Origin: a virus
Length of the DNA stretch: 64,000 nt
IMG/VR virus record: IMGVR_UViG_3300030102_006178
Location: 1 to 64,000 of that record
Strand: one strand, 5' to 3'
Shown here: in pieces, positions 44,001 through 51,580 of the stretch
How the letters are laid out: each line of letters starts with the position of its first letter
Numbering within the stretch: position 1 is the stretch's first letter
The notes under the pieces: model-generated
Seen by the model: the letters and a program-made list of their open reading frames with translations, nothing else
The model's database searches: none
What the model was told of the DNA's origin: nothing
Translations under genes and position numbers: made by a program

Positions 44001-44854
44001 GGATTAAGATGAGCCCAGCTACAAGAATAGTTAAGGTGCCATACTTTACAAAAACAGGTATTGTATTATCAAATCCACCTCCGCCTCCAGAAGTAGAGAT
44101 AACCCCATATAGAGCAGTAAATAATAATTTATTATTTAGCTTTGTGGGCACAAATACAAAAGTTACGGCAGTGCCAATAGCTATAGAGCCCGAAGAGGAA
44201 GACCTAATCAATAGTTACTACGATTCACAAGGGGTCTTGCCTGGATCTAGAATTACTTTTGAGTCGGATGATGTTGTTGATAAATTCCAAGTTTACAGAA
44301 TAGATTTTCCTCCAACTAGTTATTCTGACTTTGCTGGCAGGCAAAGAGCAAGTGTCTCCACTGTTATCTCTGATGGCGACACTGTGAAGAGAGCGGCTTC
44401 TGCTACATATGTTGAAAAGCTGCAGCCAAATACTAAATACTACTACACCTTTAGGTCTTTAGACTTTCATGAAAACCCATCTAACCCAACCGCTGTTTAC
44501 GAAGTGGAGTTAGTAGACGATGGAGGTGCTGTCTATCCTTTAATACAGACATATGAGTTCCCAATTGTAGACGATAGGGTAAACTTCATAGGAATGAAGA
44601 AATTAATTCAAGTTATACCATCCCTAAACCAAGTAACAGCAAATGTGGACTCAAATATTTTAGACGAAGACGGCATAGAAATCCCTACCCCAAGTACAAG
44701 TGACTTACCAGATGTAAAGCTAGGTTCTGAAGATTTAATAGATTCGATTTGGGGCAAGACTTTCAAAATTAGACTGACTTCAAGACAAACTGGTAAAAAG
44801 ATAGATTTTAATGTCACGATGGAAAAACGAGACGATAGGGATATCCCATCCTGA
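41057..44854 (+). CDS. Large virion protein with fibronectin III-like C-terminal region
   Basis: A 1265-residue protein starting at GTG 41057, chosen because GGAGG at 41044-41048 sits eight bases upstream; the frame is open to 41000. Most of the chain is unrecognised beta-rich sequence. Near residues 1110-1180 VEKLQPNTKYYYTFRSLDFH followed by NPSNPTAVYEVEL fits a fibronectin III repeat. An acidic hinge and proline run (NPPPPPEVEI) precede it. It is probably a tail or baseplate adhesin-type protein, given position and domain. Confidence 0.75.
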   Translation: MPTKKFISSQSLQPNISNFRSLLGQYWFIDASGNLRYNVDTTLPGGDVEDFISSLTGPTVEVTYNPANSFEADRTLLINRIHLPNTLADSYTQSWNGYSYRALGVGLPDEPEIGLIRNRETGGVDLYLRLQGLNDQYPFISTFDNDLNEIFKNYTAGGFDGAWQDFSFTSDYYGPNELDDSGEPVVKIHSSYNFFSEEYERTLETTPESSIPNSYALLSFADYSDDFNVGAGVEIEFSGDIRTHVLLDSAIAPRRSLFTVPLRSEASEDGERVFTDEALLRYVREWSSQYANLSVERRQLIESIGKNILLTKESLDIRNPTTSAYPASFINSRKQKVPFFIEIDAPAEGVSTILYAAGELEFGGVQVSDANNISDILGNMTTIWTSYLASANDPGVSLTPSQNNIYGLKNLEYFITNRGNSELSDSNTVVLQSTSILNRGLDRDNTLNAAYVPETGPTLTNSIATLAYHAVNGGVYFDAGIIEDPAPLFDTSRKLILGGPSEEKGYALSLGSSTVSDLLEVEAELQARLVDQFAIMHFNVYDKVSLPSGQSASMESFLSFTNEAYAGARTYEETFEDEFGAARSFTHTICYGIDKYRGDKETGEYVQTIWIPNIPDKDRINYVDSQVRYGEKYTYDAYAYKYVFGMGYSYERTKEPKQIEAVTISGGGDSTLGYLVYWDGARNLFNKVDEVYTWSAVATQANFETYRSGHFSLFELFYRLDSPDFESIIPTWYNAADTADCYATRNSHYFTFAELNNLFEIAWFTKPTGPGGTTYQSWDEIWPDYTWGVDVFIDADTPMETGDPNIALDEDLGSRDPRDFSILEWFKLFFGAADSQHFSFGDPNASGAGEVGYNLKKTYQGYPPSHHVFAARYVDLGAAGSLANVVSTNREVIDEIREKDAGIVTGFAQIYPNTVRGYKIRTSPIVETYSLDDDDPSRDDEIRGLVVSYGYPEDGTSAGTVGELELEDTILTESPGFEAEYRIKMSPATRIVKVPYFTKTGIVLSNPPPPPEVEITPYRAVNNNLLFSFVGTNTKVTAVPIAIEPEEEDLINSYYDSQGVLPGSRITFESDDVVDKFQVYRIDFPPTSYSDFAGRQRASVSTVISDGDTVKRAASATYVEKLQPNTKYYYTFRSLDFHENPSNPTAVYEVELVDDGGAVYPLIQTYEFPIVDDRVNFIGMKKLIQVIPSLNQVTANVDSNILDEDGIEIPTPSTSDLPDVKLGSEDLIDSIWGKTFKIRLTSRQTGKKIDFNVTMEKRDDRDIPS

Positions 44855-44899
44855 TATTTTAGTATTCTCACAAGAAGATGAAACTATTTAATAACATCA

Positions 44900-44911
44900 A
44901 CTATTTATTGT
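44900..44911 (+). promoter_or_regulatory. AT element ACTATTTATTGT in the gap before 44928
   Basis: The 73-base gap at 44855-44927 holds two related strings, AACTATTTAAT (44882-44892) and ACTATTTATTGT (44900-44911), resembling the element at 1005. The second ends 16 bases before the ATG. This is the longest untranslated gap in the structural block, so it is a plausible site for a promoter of the three genes that follow. Confidence 0.3.
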
Positions 44912-44927
44912 TTAGAGAGGTAATAAT

Positions 44928-45830
44928 ATGGCATTCTTAGACAACAGTGGCGACATTATCCTAGACGCTGTTTTAACTGATACCGGAAGAAGAAGGCTGG
45001 CAAGAGGAGACGGAAGTTTCAAGATTGCCAAGTTTGCACTCGGAGATAGTGAAATCAACTATAGGCTGTACGACCCAGACCATGCAAGTGGATCTGCTTA
45101 CTTTGATCTTGAGATTCTGCAAACGCCAGTCTTAGAGGCTTTTACCGATCCAGAGTCACAGATGCACCATCGCCTAATTTCTCTAGCGAGAAACGATGCT
45201 CTCTACCTACCGGTCGTCCAGCTTTTTGAAAACTCCGACCTGGGTAGCGTAAGGGATTCCACAACCAACGCTTTCTTGGTTGCTGTAGACGAGGATACCC
45301 AGACAGCTGTGGGGACAGAGCAGGGAGTAATCTGGGGCGTTGATGTCGGATCGGTTTCCAGCACAACTATTGTGATGGACCAGGGAACAGATACAGCGGG
45401 AAGCCCGCCAGCAACTGTACCTCTAGCAGCAGACCTCGTAGAAACACAGTATCAGGTCGAAATTGATAACCGCTTTGGAACCATTTATTCTAGCGCTGGC
45501 AGGCGCGGAAGAGTTTCATTTATTAACGAGGCCCAAATGGCTAGTTATTACCTCTCTTTAAGTTCTAATCCAAGATACGTGACCAACATCTCCAGCACAA
45601 CGCCTGGAGAATCTGAGTCTTCAATTGATGGCCCAAGAGGTACAAGACTTTCTTTTAGAATTGGATCTTCCCTAGAACTTGCCGGAAGCACAACCTTGTT
45701 TACCCGGCTAGGAGGAACCTCCACTGTTGGGTCTACAAATGTTAGGCACATCGATTCTGTGGTGAGAGTAACCGGTGTTACCACAGGTTACACCATTGAT
45801 ATTCCAGTAAGATTTATTAAGAAGACATAA
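44928..45830 (+). CDS. Virion structural protein with LTxxG...GSF N-terminal domain
   Basis: A 300-residue protein with AGAGG eight bases before the ATG. The N-terminus FLDNSGDIILDAVLTDTG, then RRRLARGDGSFKIAKFALGDSE, parallels gene 37082. The remainder is Ser/Thr/Gly-rich beta structure without Cys. It opens a run of three well-spaced genes with strong ribosome sites, which suggests abundant virion proteins such as tail tube, sheath accessory or neck proteins. No specific T4 counterpart can be named. Confidence 0.7.
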   Translation: MAFLDNSGDIILDAVLTDTGRRRLARGDGSFKIAKFALGDSEINYRLYDPDHASGSAYFDLEILQTPVLEAFTDPESQMHHRLISLARNDALYLPVVQLFENSDLGSVRDSTTNAFLVAVDEDTQTAVGTEQGVIWGVDVGSVSSTTIVMDQGTDTAGSPPATVPLAADLVETQYQVEIDNRFGTIYSSAGRRGRVSFINEAQMASYYLSLSSNPRYVTNISSTTPGESESSIDGPRGTRLSFRIGSSLELAGSTTLFTRLGGTSTVGSTNVRHIDSVVRVTGVTTGYTIDIPVRFIKKT

Positions 45831-45842
45831 GGAAGGAGCATA

Positions 45843-46976
45843 ATGGCAACAACATTTAAAACTTTAGGTGCAGGCGATGTTACAACAACTAGAACCCTGC
45901 TTCACGAGTCAATCCCGGTAACGGGCTCTATTGTGTCGGGCACATACGGTGGCGATGCTGTAGCACTGGGCTCCGAAGGTCATATCAAGACATATTCGCA
46001 CGGCATGTTCCAGAGTGTGTACGATTACCCCTACCTTAGCTCCTCTGCTAACCATATCTTCGATATCACGGCAGGAATAGCAGACTCAAGTGCTCTAAGC
46101 TCTTCAACAACCTCGCAGACATCAAAAAAGATTAACATCTACAACCAAATGGCGCAAGTTCTTATGGGCTATGATGAGACTGGCTCTGTTCGCTTGTTTG
46201 ACGAGGACGGCGACATTATCGCTGGCGGAACCAAGCTTAAAGAATGTTATTTTGTTAACTTTGCCAGAATTCTGACCAAGGACGAGATCAAGAAGGGCAC
46301 TTTCGAAATGGAGCTAGGAACAGCAGATGCCTTTGCTCATGGAGACGCCAACTTTGCAGAAAGAATTAAGATTACTGATTTTTCTGGGTCTGATGGTTAT
46401 TTCGTAAACTCACCTGCTGGTGAATACGGTGTACTCTTTGCAACAGCATCGGCAGGAGCAAATATATTAGCTGCAAACCAATACTACAAAGTTGGACTAC
46501 TATTCTACCAAGCTGGTGTCGCAGTGATTTCTGGGTCGGTTTTCTCTGACTCTGGTGATGGTGGTATCATAAATACCTCAAAGGGCACCGTAACATTCAG
46601 CCCAACGAATGCATCTGACACTGGGTTTAACACAATTACTGCGTCGACAAACGATGTTATGGCCGATAACCTTAGAAACAGACTCTACAATCTCCAGTTT
46701 AACAATACAACTGAGCTTAATTCAACAATCTATTTCTGCAGGGCTAATAACACAGAGTTCAACTACAGTTCCAACCCTACTTACTTGTCCTCGTCTGGAG
46801 GTCCCAGCGAGATTGTTGTAAAGGATGGAATGGCAGACAATGACCCACATTCATACATCACATCTGTTGGGCTCTACTCCCCAGATAACGAATTGCTTGC
46901 GGTAGCTAAGGTCTCGGAGCCACTTAAGAAGAACCCATCAAACGAGCTAACTTTAAGAGTCCGCTTAGATTACTAG
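45843..46976 (+). CDS. Virion structural protein, paralogue of the next gene
   Basis: A 377-residue protein with AAGGAG before the ATG. It is rich in Ser, Thr, Gly and Ala. Its C-terminal region (FNYSSNPTYLSS, then SYITSVGLYSPDNELLAVAK and LRVRLDY) is clearly related to the end of the next gene (LNYSNNPTYLSY, YISKIGIYDKNKNLIGVTT, FKLKMDL). Abundance is suggested by the strong ribosome site and isolated position. It is likely a tail, neck or decoration protein; exact role unknown. Confidence 0.7.
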   Translation: MATTFKTLGAGDVTTTRTLLHESIPVTGSIVSGTYGGDAVALGSEGHIKTYSHGMFQSVYDYPYLSSSANHIFDITAGIADSSALSSSTTSQTSKKINIYNQMAQVLMGYDETGSVRLFDEDGDIIAGGTKLKECYFVNFARILTKDEIKKGTFEMELGTADAFAHGDANFAERIKITDFSGSDGYFVNSPAGEYGVLFATASAGANILAANQYYKVGLLFYQAGVAVISGSVFSDSGDGGIINTSKGTVTFSPTNASDTGFNTITASTNDVMADNLRNRLYNLQFNNTTELNSTIYFCRANNTEFNYSSNPTYLSSSGGPSEIVVKDGMADNDPHSYITSVGLYSPDNELLAVAKVSEPLKKNPSNELTLRVRLDY

Positions 46977-46985
46977 GAGGGCTTA

Positions 46986-48392
46986 ATGTCTTTTTACAAA
47001 TTTACAAATAATGATTTATTTGTTAATTACATAGAAGCAAACCCGTCCTGTAAGTTTGATATATACAACTCTGTCATCTATTATAACAATAGAAGCGAAC
47101 AGGCAGGAGCTTTCACAGGAAGTGTTCCCGGCGTACCTGCTGGACACATCAGCTTATATGAGTTGAATGTGGACAGGAACGTAACGGACACTGGACTTAT
47201 TTTTGCATTTATGCAAAGAGATAGTTCTTTAACTGCATTCAAGACAATATCAACAAAAGACTACTACTCAACTGATTACGGTGCACAGGTCAGTGGGGCT
47301 GCATATCCGCTTTCTGCGTCCATAACAAGGGAGTTCTTTGACGACGACCACTTTGCAACTATGAGGACGAATAACGAAGCAACAATCGATAGTGATTCGG
47401 ACGATTACGGAGGCAGAGCACTTTCAATTACAGGCCCAGGGGTTGGTAGTGACGGCTTACCGACATTCGCTACAGATGACATGTCAACTGCTACCTCAAA
47501 GAGCAGCTTAGAAAGGTATCTAGATTTAAAAACTCTCCTTTCCTCCTCCCACATTAATTCTTTAAAAAATACTATTAATCGCTACTCCGTTATGAGTCCG
47601 CACTTCATGTATTCTGGGTCTTTTTCTAGCGGCTATAGTAGAGATCTGGACGAAATACCTGTTAACCTGATAAGCATACCAAGTATATTTTACGGGTCTT
47701 CTCTAAAAAAGGGTACAGTAAGTTTAAAGTATTACCTAACCGGTACTCTTATAGGAGAGCTAAAAGATGAAAATCACAACGGAGAGTTAATACAAGTAGG
47801 CCCAGAAGGAAGCACTGGCTCTGGTAGTGTGGCTGGCTTAGCTCTCTACAAGCAAGGGTTTGTTATATTGACAGGCTCTTGGAACCTACAAACGACAGGG
47901 CCTTCTGCGAACGCTGAGCTTGACTACAAGAACATAGGTACAGCCGTAACATCGTCTTGGCTTTACTTTGGTGTTGGGGCCAACGATGGCATCCCAACAG
48001 ATGGCGAGGGAGCAACCACAAGAGCTTCAGCAAGCTACGCAATGCACTTCTCTGGTACGTCTGACACACCCTTTGTTACGATGTTCGCGCATGCAAGAAA
48101 AGGTCATCTAAACTACTCTAACAACCCAACTTACCTGTCTTACAGTGCTACGTCCGCTGACTACGATGCATTGACAAGCTCGTTTAGTTACAGAGAGCCG
48201 GACTTAGCGACTGTTAATATTGTAAGTTCATCCTTTGAGAGCCCAACAGCAAGCTTTGCGAAAGAGACATATATATCAAAAATAGGCATATATGATAAAA
48301 ATAAAAACCTTATTGGCGTGACAACTGTCGCAAAACCTGTTAAAAAAACAGAGGACAGAGAGTTTACTTTTAAACTAAAAATGGATTTATGA
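46986..48392 (+). CDS. Virion structural protein, paralogue of the previous gene
   Basis: A 468-residue protein with AGGAGG before the ATG. The last 90 residues match the C-terminus of the 45843 protein, while the N-terminal part is longer and differs (YEANPSCKF-type start, many Ser/Tyr/Asp). This points to duplication of a shared C-terminal domain with divergent assembly domains. It overlaps the resolvase gene by four bases, where the structural block ends. Confidence 0.7.
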   Translation: MSFYKFTNNDLFVNYIEANPSCKFDIYNSVIYYNNRSEQAGAFTGSVPGVPAGHISLYELNVDRNVTDTGLIFAFMQRDSSLTAFKTISTKDYYSTDYGAQVSGAAYPLSASITREFFDDDHFATMRTNNEATIDSDSDDYGGRALSITGPGVGSDGLPTFATDDMSTATSKSSLERYLDLKTLLSSSHINSLKNTINRYSVMSPHFMYSGSFSSGYSRDLDEIPVNLISIPSIFYGSSLKKGTVSLKYYLTGTLIGELKDENHNGELIQVGPEGSTGSGSVAGLALYKQGFVILTGSWNLQTTGPSANAELDYKNIGTAVTSSWLYFGVGANDGIPTDGEGATTRASASYAMHFSGTSDTPFVTMFAHARKGHLNYSNNPTYLSYSATSADYDALTSSFSYREPDLATVNIVSSSFESPTASFAKETYISKIGIYDKNKNLIGVTTVAKPVKKTEDREFTFKLKMDL

Positions 48393-48913
48393 TATTAGGA
48401 TTAGATATTAGCACTTCTGTAATAGGATACACAATCTTAGATCAGGAGTCAAGAATAATACTTTGTGAAGCTTGGGACTTAAGAAACAAACGTTTATTTT
48501 CAGATCTTTATAGTAAAGGATCGTTTATTAAGAACCAACTAGAAGAACTAAAGGGATACGGTGCCATAGAGCACGTCTACATAGAAGAGCCTTTTGTCTT
48601 CTTTAAATCTGGTGGTTCTACCGCCAAAACAATGGCAAAGCTACAGGCATTCAATGGGATTGTCTCTTGGCTATGCCACGACGTTTACGGTTTCAGTCCG
48701 GAGCATATACCTCCAGCAAAAGCAAGAAAGCTATGTGGAATTAAAGTTTCAAGAGGAGAGAAGGCAAAAGAAGTTGTTTTGAACTATTTATTGGAGAACG
48801 AGAAAGCTTTTACAATCGAATATACTAGCAGAGGCAACCCAAAGCCAGTATCATACGATAGAGCAGATAGCCTGATTATAGCTAGGGCAGGACATAAAAT
48901 AATAAATAGCTAG
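48389..48913 (+). CDS. RuvC-like Holliday junction resolvase
   Basis: A 174-residue protein. GLDISTSVIGYTIL (4-17) is the RNase H-fold start of RuvC-type resolvases with catalytic D6. VYIEEP supplies E66/E67, and DRADSLIIA near the C-terminus supplies D157 and D160. Length matches RuvC (about 170). It would resolve branched replicative DNA before packaging, the task done in T4 by the unrelated gp49 endonuclease VII. The start has a weak ribosome site and overlaps the upstream gene by four bases. Confidence 0.85.
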   Translation: MILGLDISTSVIGYTILDQESRIILCEAWDLRNKRLFSDLYSKGSFIKNQLEELKGYGAIEHVYIEEPFVFFKSGGSTAKTMAKLQAFNGIVSWLCHDVYGFSPEHIPPAKARKLCGIKVSRGEKAKEVVLNYLLENEKAFTIEYTSRGNPKPVSYDRADSLIIARAGHKIINS

Positions 48914-48922
48914 GAGATCTCA

Positions 48923-50344
48923 ATGTCAACGTTAACCATTTCACAGTTCGATTTAAACCAAATCATCATAGAAGAAACAAAGAGACTTCTAGAAGAAAAG
49001 AGTTTTGTTAAAAGATCAACCAGATCTGTTGTATCCGAGATTTCGGATCGCTATGAACGCACGCCGGTGGTGCGACCCTATACTCTTCCAGCCAAAGGCC
49101 CTGATGTTCTTCTAGACGTTTTACAAGCTACTTTGGGATTAGCGGGGTTATTCCAAGGCCCATGGGAACTAGCCGATCTCATGAATGCGGCAATAAGCTT
49201 CGGCAGAGGGCAATGTTTTGAAGCTACTTTAGATATAATTAGCGCGTTACCAATTGGAGGAGCAATTTCAGCTGCGACACTAGGTGCCTATAGGGCGGCT
49301 AAAATAGCTGGCAAAACTGGACAATTTTCTACAGTGCTTAAAGCTTATATGGGTATGGTTACAAATTTTCTTAAATATAAAAATGAAATATTGGAGTCTG
49401 CGGACAAGGTATCGCAACTTTTAATAAATGTCCCCAAGGTTATAGCCCCAATTGCACGAAGGGGGGATATAACAAATAAAATTTTTAGAAAAAAAATTGT
49501 TGACAATCCTCGCCTGATCCCTAAGGAAGTTCGAGAAGAAATCCAGGATTATGTTAATACTGCTAGTAGAAAGGATCCTGGATTGAGCACCGCGCAACTT
49601 CAAGGACTGATGGACAAAAAGAAAGAAGAATATGCAGATAAAATTCTCACGAGAAGATCCCAAGGAGAAGGCATTGAAAGTGAAGAAGTAAGAGAAATGT
49701 ATGTGGCAGCCAGGCAAGAAGCCAATAGGCGCTTAAGACAAAAAATTGGTCCTCTCTCTGCATACGACTCTGAAGAAGCACTTACAAGAGATGTTGAAAT
49801 TCTCTTTGGTATTAAAGGTGGCGAAATAGCTAGAGGAGGTCCAGGACTTGGTCTTAGCAAAGTTACCAATCCCGAAACGGGCAAGATAAGCTCACAGCTT
49901 ACCCCAATAGCTTCCAGAGTAACGCAGTCCCTGGGGCCAAGAATAGGGGCGCCTATGGCTTTGGCGGCAAGAGTCAGTAGTATCGTTGTTCAGGTTATTA
50001 ACTTCTTTTATAAAGCAATGCCTTTCCTTTCTAACTTTATCTCTGGTATGGCTAAAAATATTGATTTTCTCTACAGAGCAGGCGCTGATGCTGTAAAGTT
50101 TGTTGCAGATCTCAACAAAGCGTTGAATGAAGGATTTTGCAAACTATCCATGGCACCCTTGACGGCATTTGCGGATCTTTATAAAAAATCTTTCAACAAT
50201 CAAAATGACGATGTGGTTGACCTAGGCCCGACCCCATCAATGCTGCCGAAACCACCAAAACGTGGCACCGGACAAGGGCAGCCAGCGTCACAGACGGGCA
50301 CGTCTACAGCGGACGCTGAAGAAGTAGAATTAGATAGTATCTAA
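48923..50344 (+). CDS. Protein with pre-toxin-like hydrophobic segment
   Basis: A 473-residue protein with AGGAG before the ATG. Residues 8-26 (QFDLNQIIIEETKRLLEEK) form an amphipathic helix. Residues about 60-130 (DVLQATLGLAGLFQGPWELA, then DLMNAAISFGRGQCFEATLD and IISALPIGGAI) closely resemble the pre-toxin linker of polymorphic toxins (glycine/proline-flanked hydrophobic hairpin with a D..NA..S..RG pattern). More hydrophobic stretches lie at 345-380. No toxin domain is recognised. The end is Pro/Gly/Ser-rich. It may be an injected virion protein that enters a membrane. It is followed by an M15 peptidase gene. Confidence 0.6.
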   Translation: MSTLTISQFDLNQIIIEETKRLLEEKSFVKRSTRSVVSEISDRYERTPVVRPYTLPAKGPDVLLDVLQATLGLAGLFQGPWELADLMNAAISFGRGQCFEATLDIISALPIGGAISAATLGAYRAAKIAGKTGQFSTVLKAYMGMVTNFLKYKNEILESADKVSQLLINVPKVIAPIARRGDITNKIFRKKIVDNPRLIPKEVREEIQDYVNTASRKDPGLSTAQLQGLMDKKKEEYADKILTRRSQGEGIESEEVREMYVAARQEANRRLRQKIGPLSAYDSEEALTRDVEILFGIKGGEIARGGPGLGLSKVTNPETGKISSQLTPIASRVTQSLGPRIGAPMALAARVSSIVVQVINFFYKAMPFLSNFISGMAKNIDFLYRAGADAVKFVADLNKALNEGFCKLSMAPLTAFADLYKKSFNNQNDDVVDLGPTPSMLPKPPKRGTGQGQPASQTGTSTADAEEVELDSI

Positions 50345-50376
50345 AGTAATGAACGGCGGCAAGGGAGTACGAATAG

Positions 50377-51555
50377 ATGGCTGATGTAAGAAATATTAGT
50401 TTTCCAAAAAACATAAAAAAGCCAAGAAATATTATTGTCGCAGCGAAAGGAGAACTTATAGAAGCTGGAATTCTTAATAACGAAGGCAAACCTAACAGCC
50501 CATACAGAATTGTAGCTTCTTCTGATAAAGCGAATGTTGGTATAAAATTAGTAGATGGCTATGATTGGACCAGCACTGACCCAAAAGACTATAGATATAT
50601 CAGCCTAAAAAAACGCTCTGATAACGAAGCAAAAGTACGAAAAGCAATTGCGGGCATACTAGGCACCAATTACACCGATAAATACAATGTTTTTGTATCA
50701 AGGACCTATAATCAAGCACTAGGCACTAAGGGGGGTGACGCAGGTAGCTGGCACATGCATGGGTTAGCGGCAGACATTAGTTTAAAAGCGGGAGAAGGCA
50801 GGAAAAAAGCACAAGCAGAATTAGCAGTCCGCTTTATGGAGCCCGACGCCAAAAGGGTATTCCCAAGGCTCCTAGTATACACAGACACTAACCATATACA
50901 CGTAACGCATGCTGATGGGGTGAGAAAGAAAAGTTCAAAACTGTGGAGCAAGAAAGGCCCGGTAACAGGTCAAGCACTCGATCAATTCTTGAGCGACCAA
51001 GGAGTTACTTCTGGCCTCTCTAACGCCACAGATGAGAAAGAACCAGAAGAAAAGGAAGAAGCTCCGAAATATGTAACAACGGATAGGGACAGGGAAAGGC
51101 AGGAATTCTATGCACAAGCAAGAGAGAGAGCAGAAGAGTTTTATAGAAAAAAAGAAGCAGAGTTAGAGGCGAGGCGAGCGTACCTTATTCGCCAGCGAAC
51201 GGTAGATAGAGAACTGGTAAAGCTCGATATAGCCGAGGATAAGGCAAAAGGAGATTTGGAGGCCTTCGTCGTAACCTTGCCAAATCGCTTAAAAGCCAAG
51301 TTTTCTGCGGACTTTAGAAATGCAAAGGAGCCGGAAGCAGAAGGGACCAGTACAGACACTACAAAGAGACAGGACAGAACAAGCCAACTGTATAGAAATT
51401 ATTATACTTTAGCAAAAGCTTATAGCGATGCTAGAGAAGCCCGCAATAACTTTATTGAAGTCAATAAAGCTCTTTTAGCTCCAGAGAATGAAATAAGAGA
51501 AAATAAATTATTCGACATCATAAAACAAGAAGTCAGAAAGTTCTTGATGCTGTGA
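50377..51555 (+). CDS. M15-type peptidase with coiled-coil tail (possible endolysin)
   Basis: A 392-residue protein. SWHMHGLAADI (124-134) is the S-x-H-x-x-G-x-A-x-D motif of M15 peptidases, giving zinc ligands H126 and D133. NHIHVTH (172-178) supplies H175. Family members cut D-Ala-D-Ala or L-Ala-D-Glu bonds in peptidoglycan. Residues 225-385 are charged coiled coil, unlike simple endolysins, and the C-terminus IIKQEVRKFLML is an amphipathic helix similar to those at 48923 and 55699. It may therefore act in the virion during entry as well as or instead of lysis. Confidence 0.78.
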   Translation: MADVRNISFPKNIKKPRNIIVAAKGELIEAGILNNEGKPNSPYRIVASSDKANVGIKLVDGYDWTSTDPKDYRYISLKKRSDNEAKVRKAIAGILGTNYTDKYNVFVSRTYNQALGTKGGDAGSWHMHGLAADISLKAGEGRKKAQAELAVRFMEPDAKRVFPRLLVYTDTNHIHVTHADGVRKKSSKLWSKKGPVTGQALDQFLSDQGVTSGLSNATDEKEPEEKEEAPKYVTTDRDRERQEFYAQARERAEEFYRKKEAELEARRAYLIRQRTVDRELVKLDIAEDKAKGDLEAFVVTLPNRLKAKFSADFRNAKEPEAEGTSTDTTKRQDRTSQLYRNYYTLAKAYSDAREARNNFIEVNKALLAPENEIRENKLFDIIKQEVRKFLML

Positions 51556-51580
51556 TGTGTCCATGATACATTCACAGCAT
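51547..51580 (+). promoter_or_regulatory. Hairpin covering the stop/start junction before the primase
   Basis: ATGCTGTG (51547-51554) pairs with CACAGCAT (51573-51580) in eight unbroken pairs. A second helix, ATGT (51555-51558) with ACAT (51568-51571), follows across one bulged base (T51572), leaving a nine-base loop. The left arm contains the stop codon of the peptidase gene, and the right arm contains the first two bases of the primase ATG at 51579. No U tract follows, so it is not an intrinsic terminator. It could restrain translation of the primase. Confidence 0.55.

Noticed and set aside
48781-48800. AACTATTTATTGG inside the resolvase gene as another regulatory element
   Set aside because: It lies within a coding sequence and not before a gene start; AT-rich strings of this kind are expected several times by chance.
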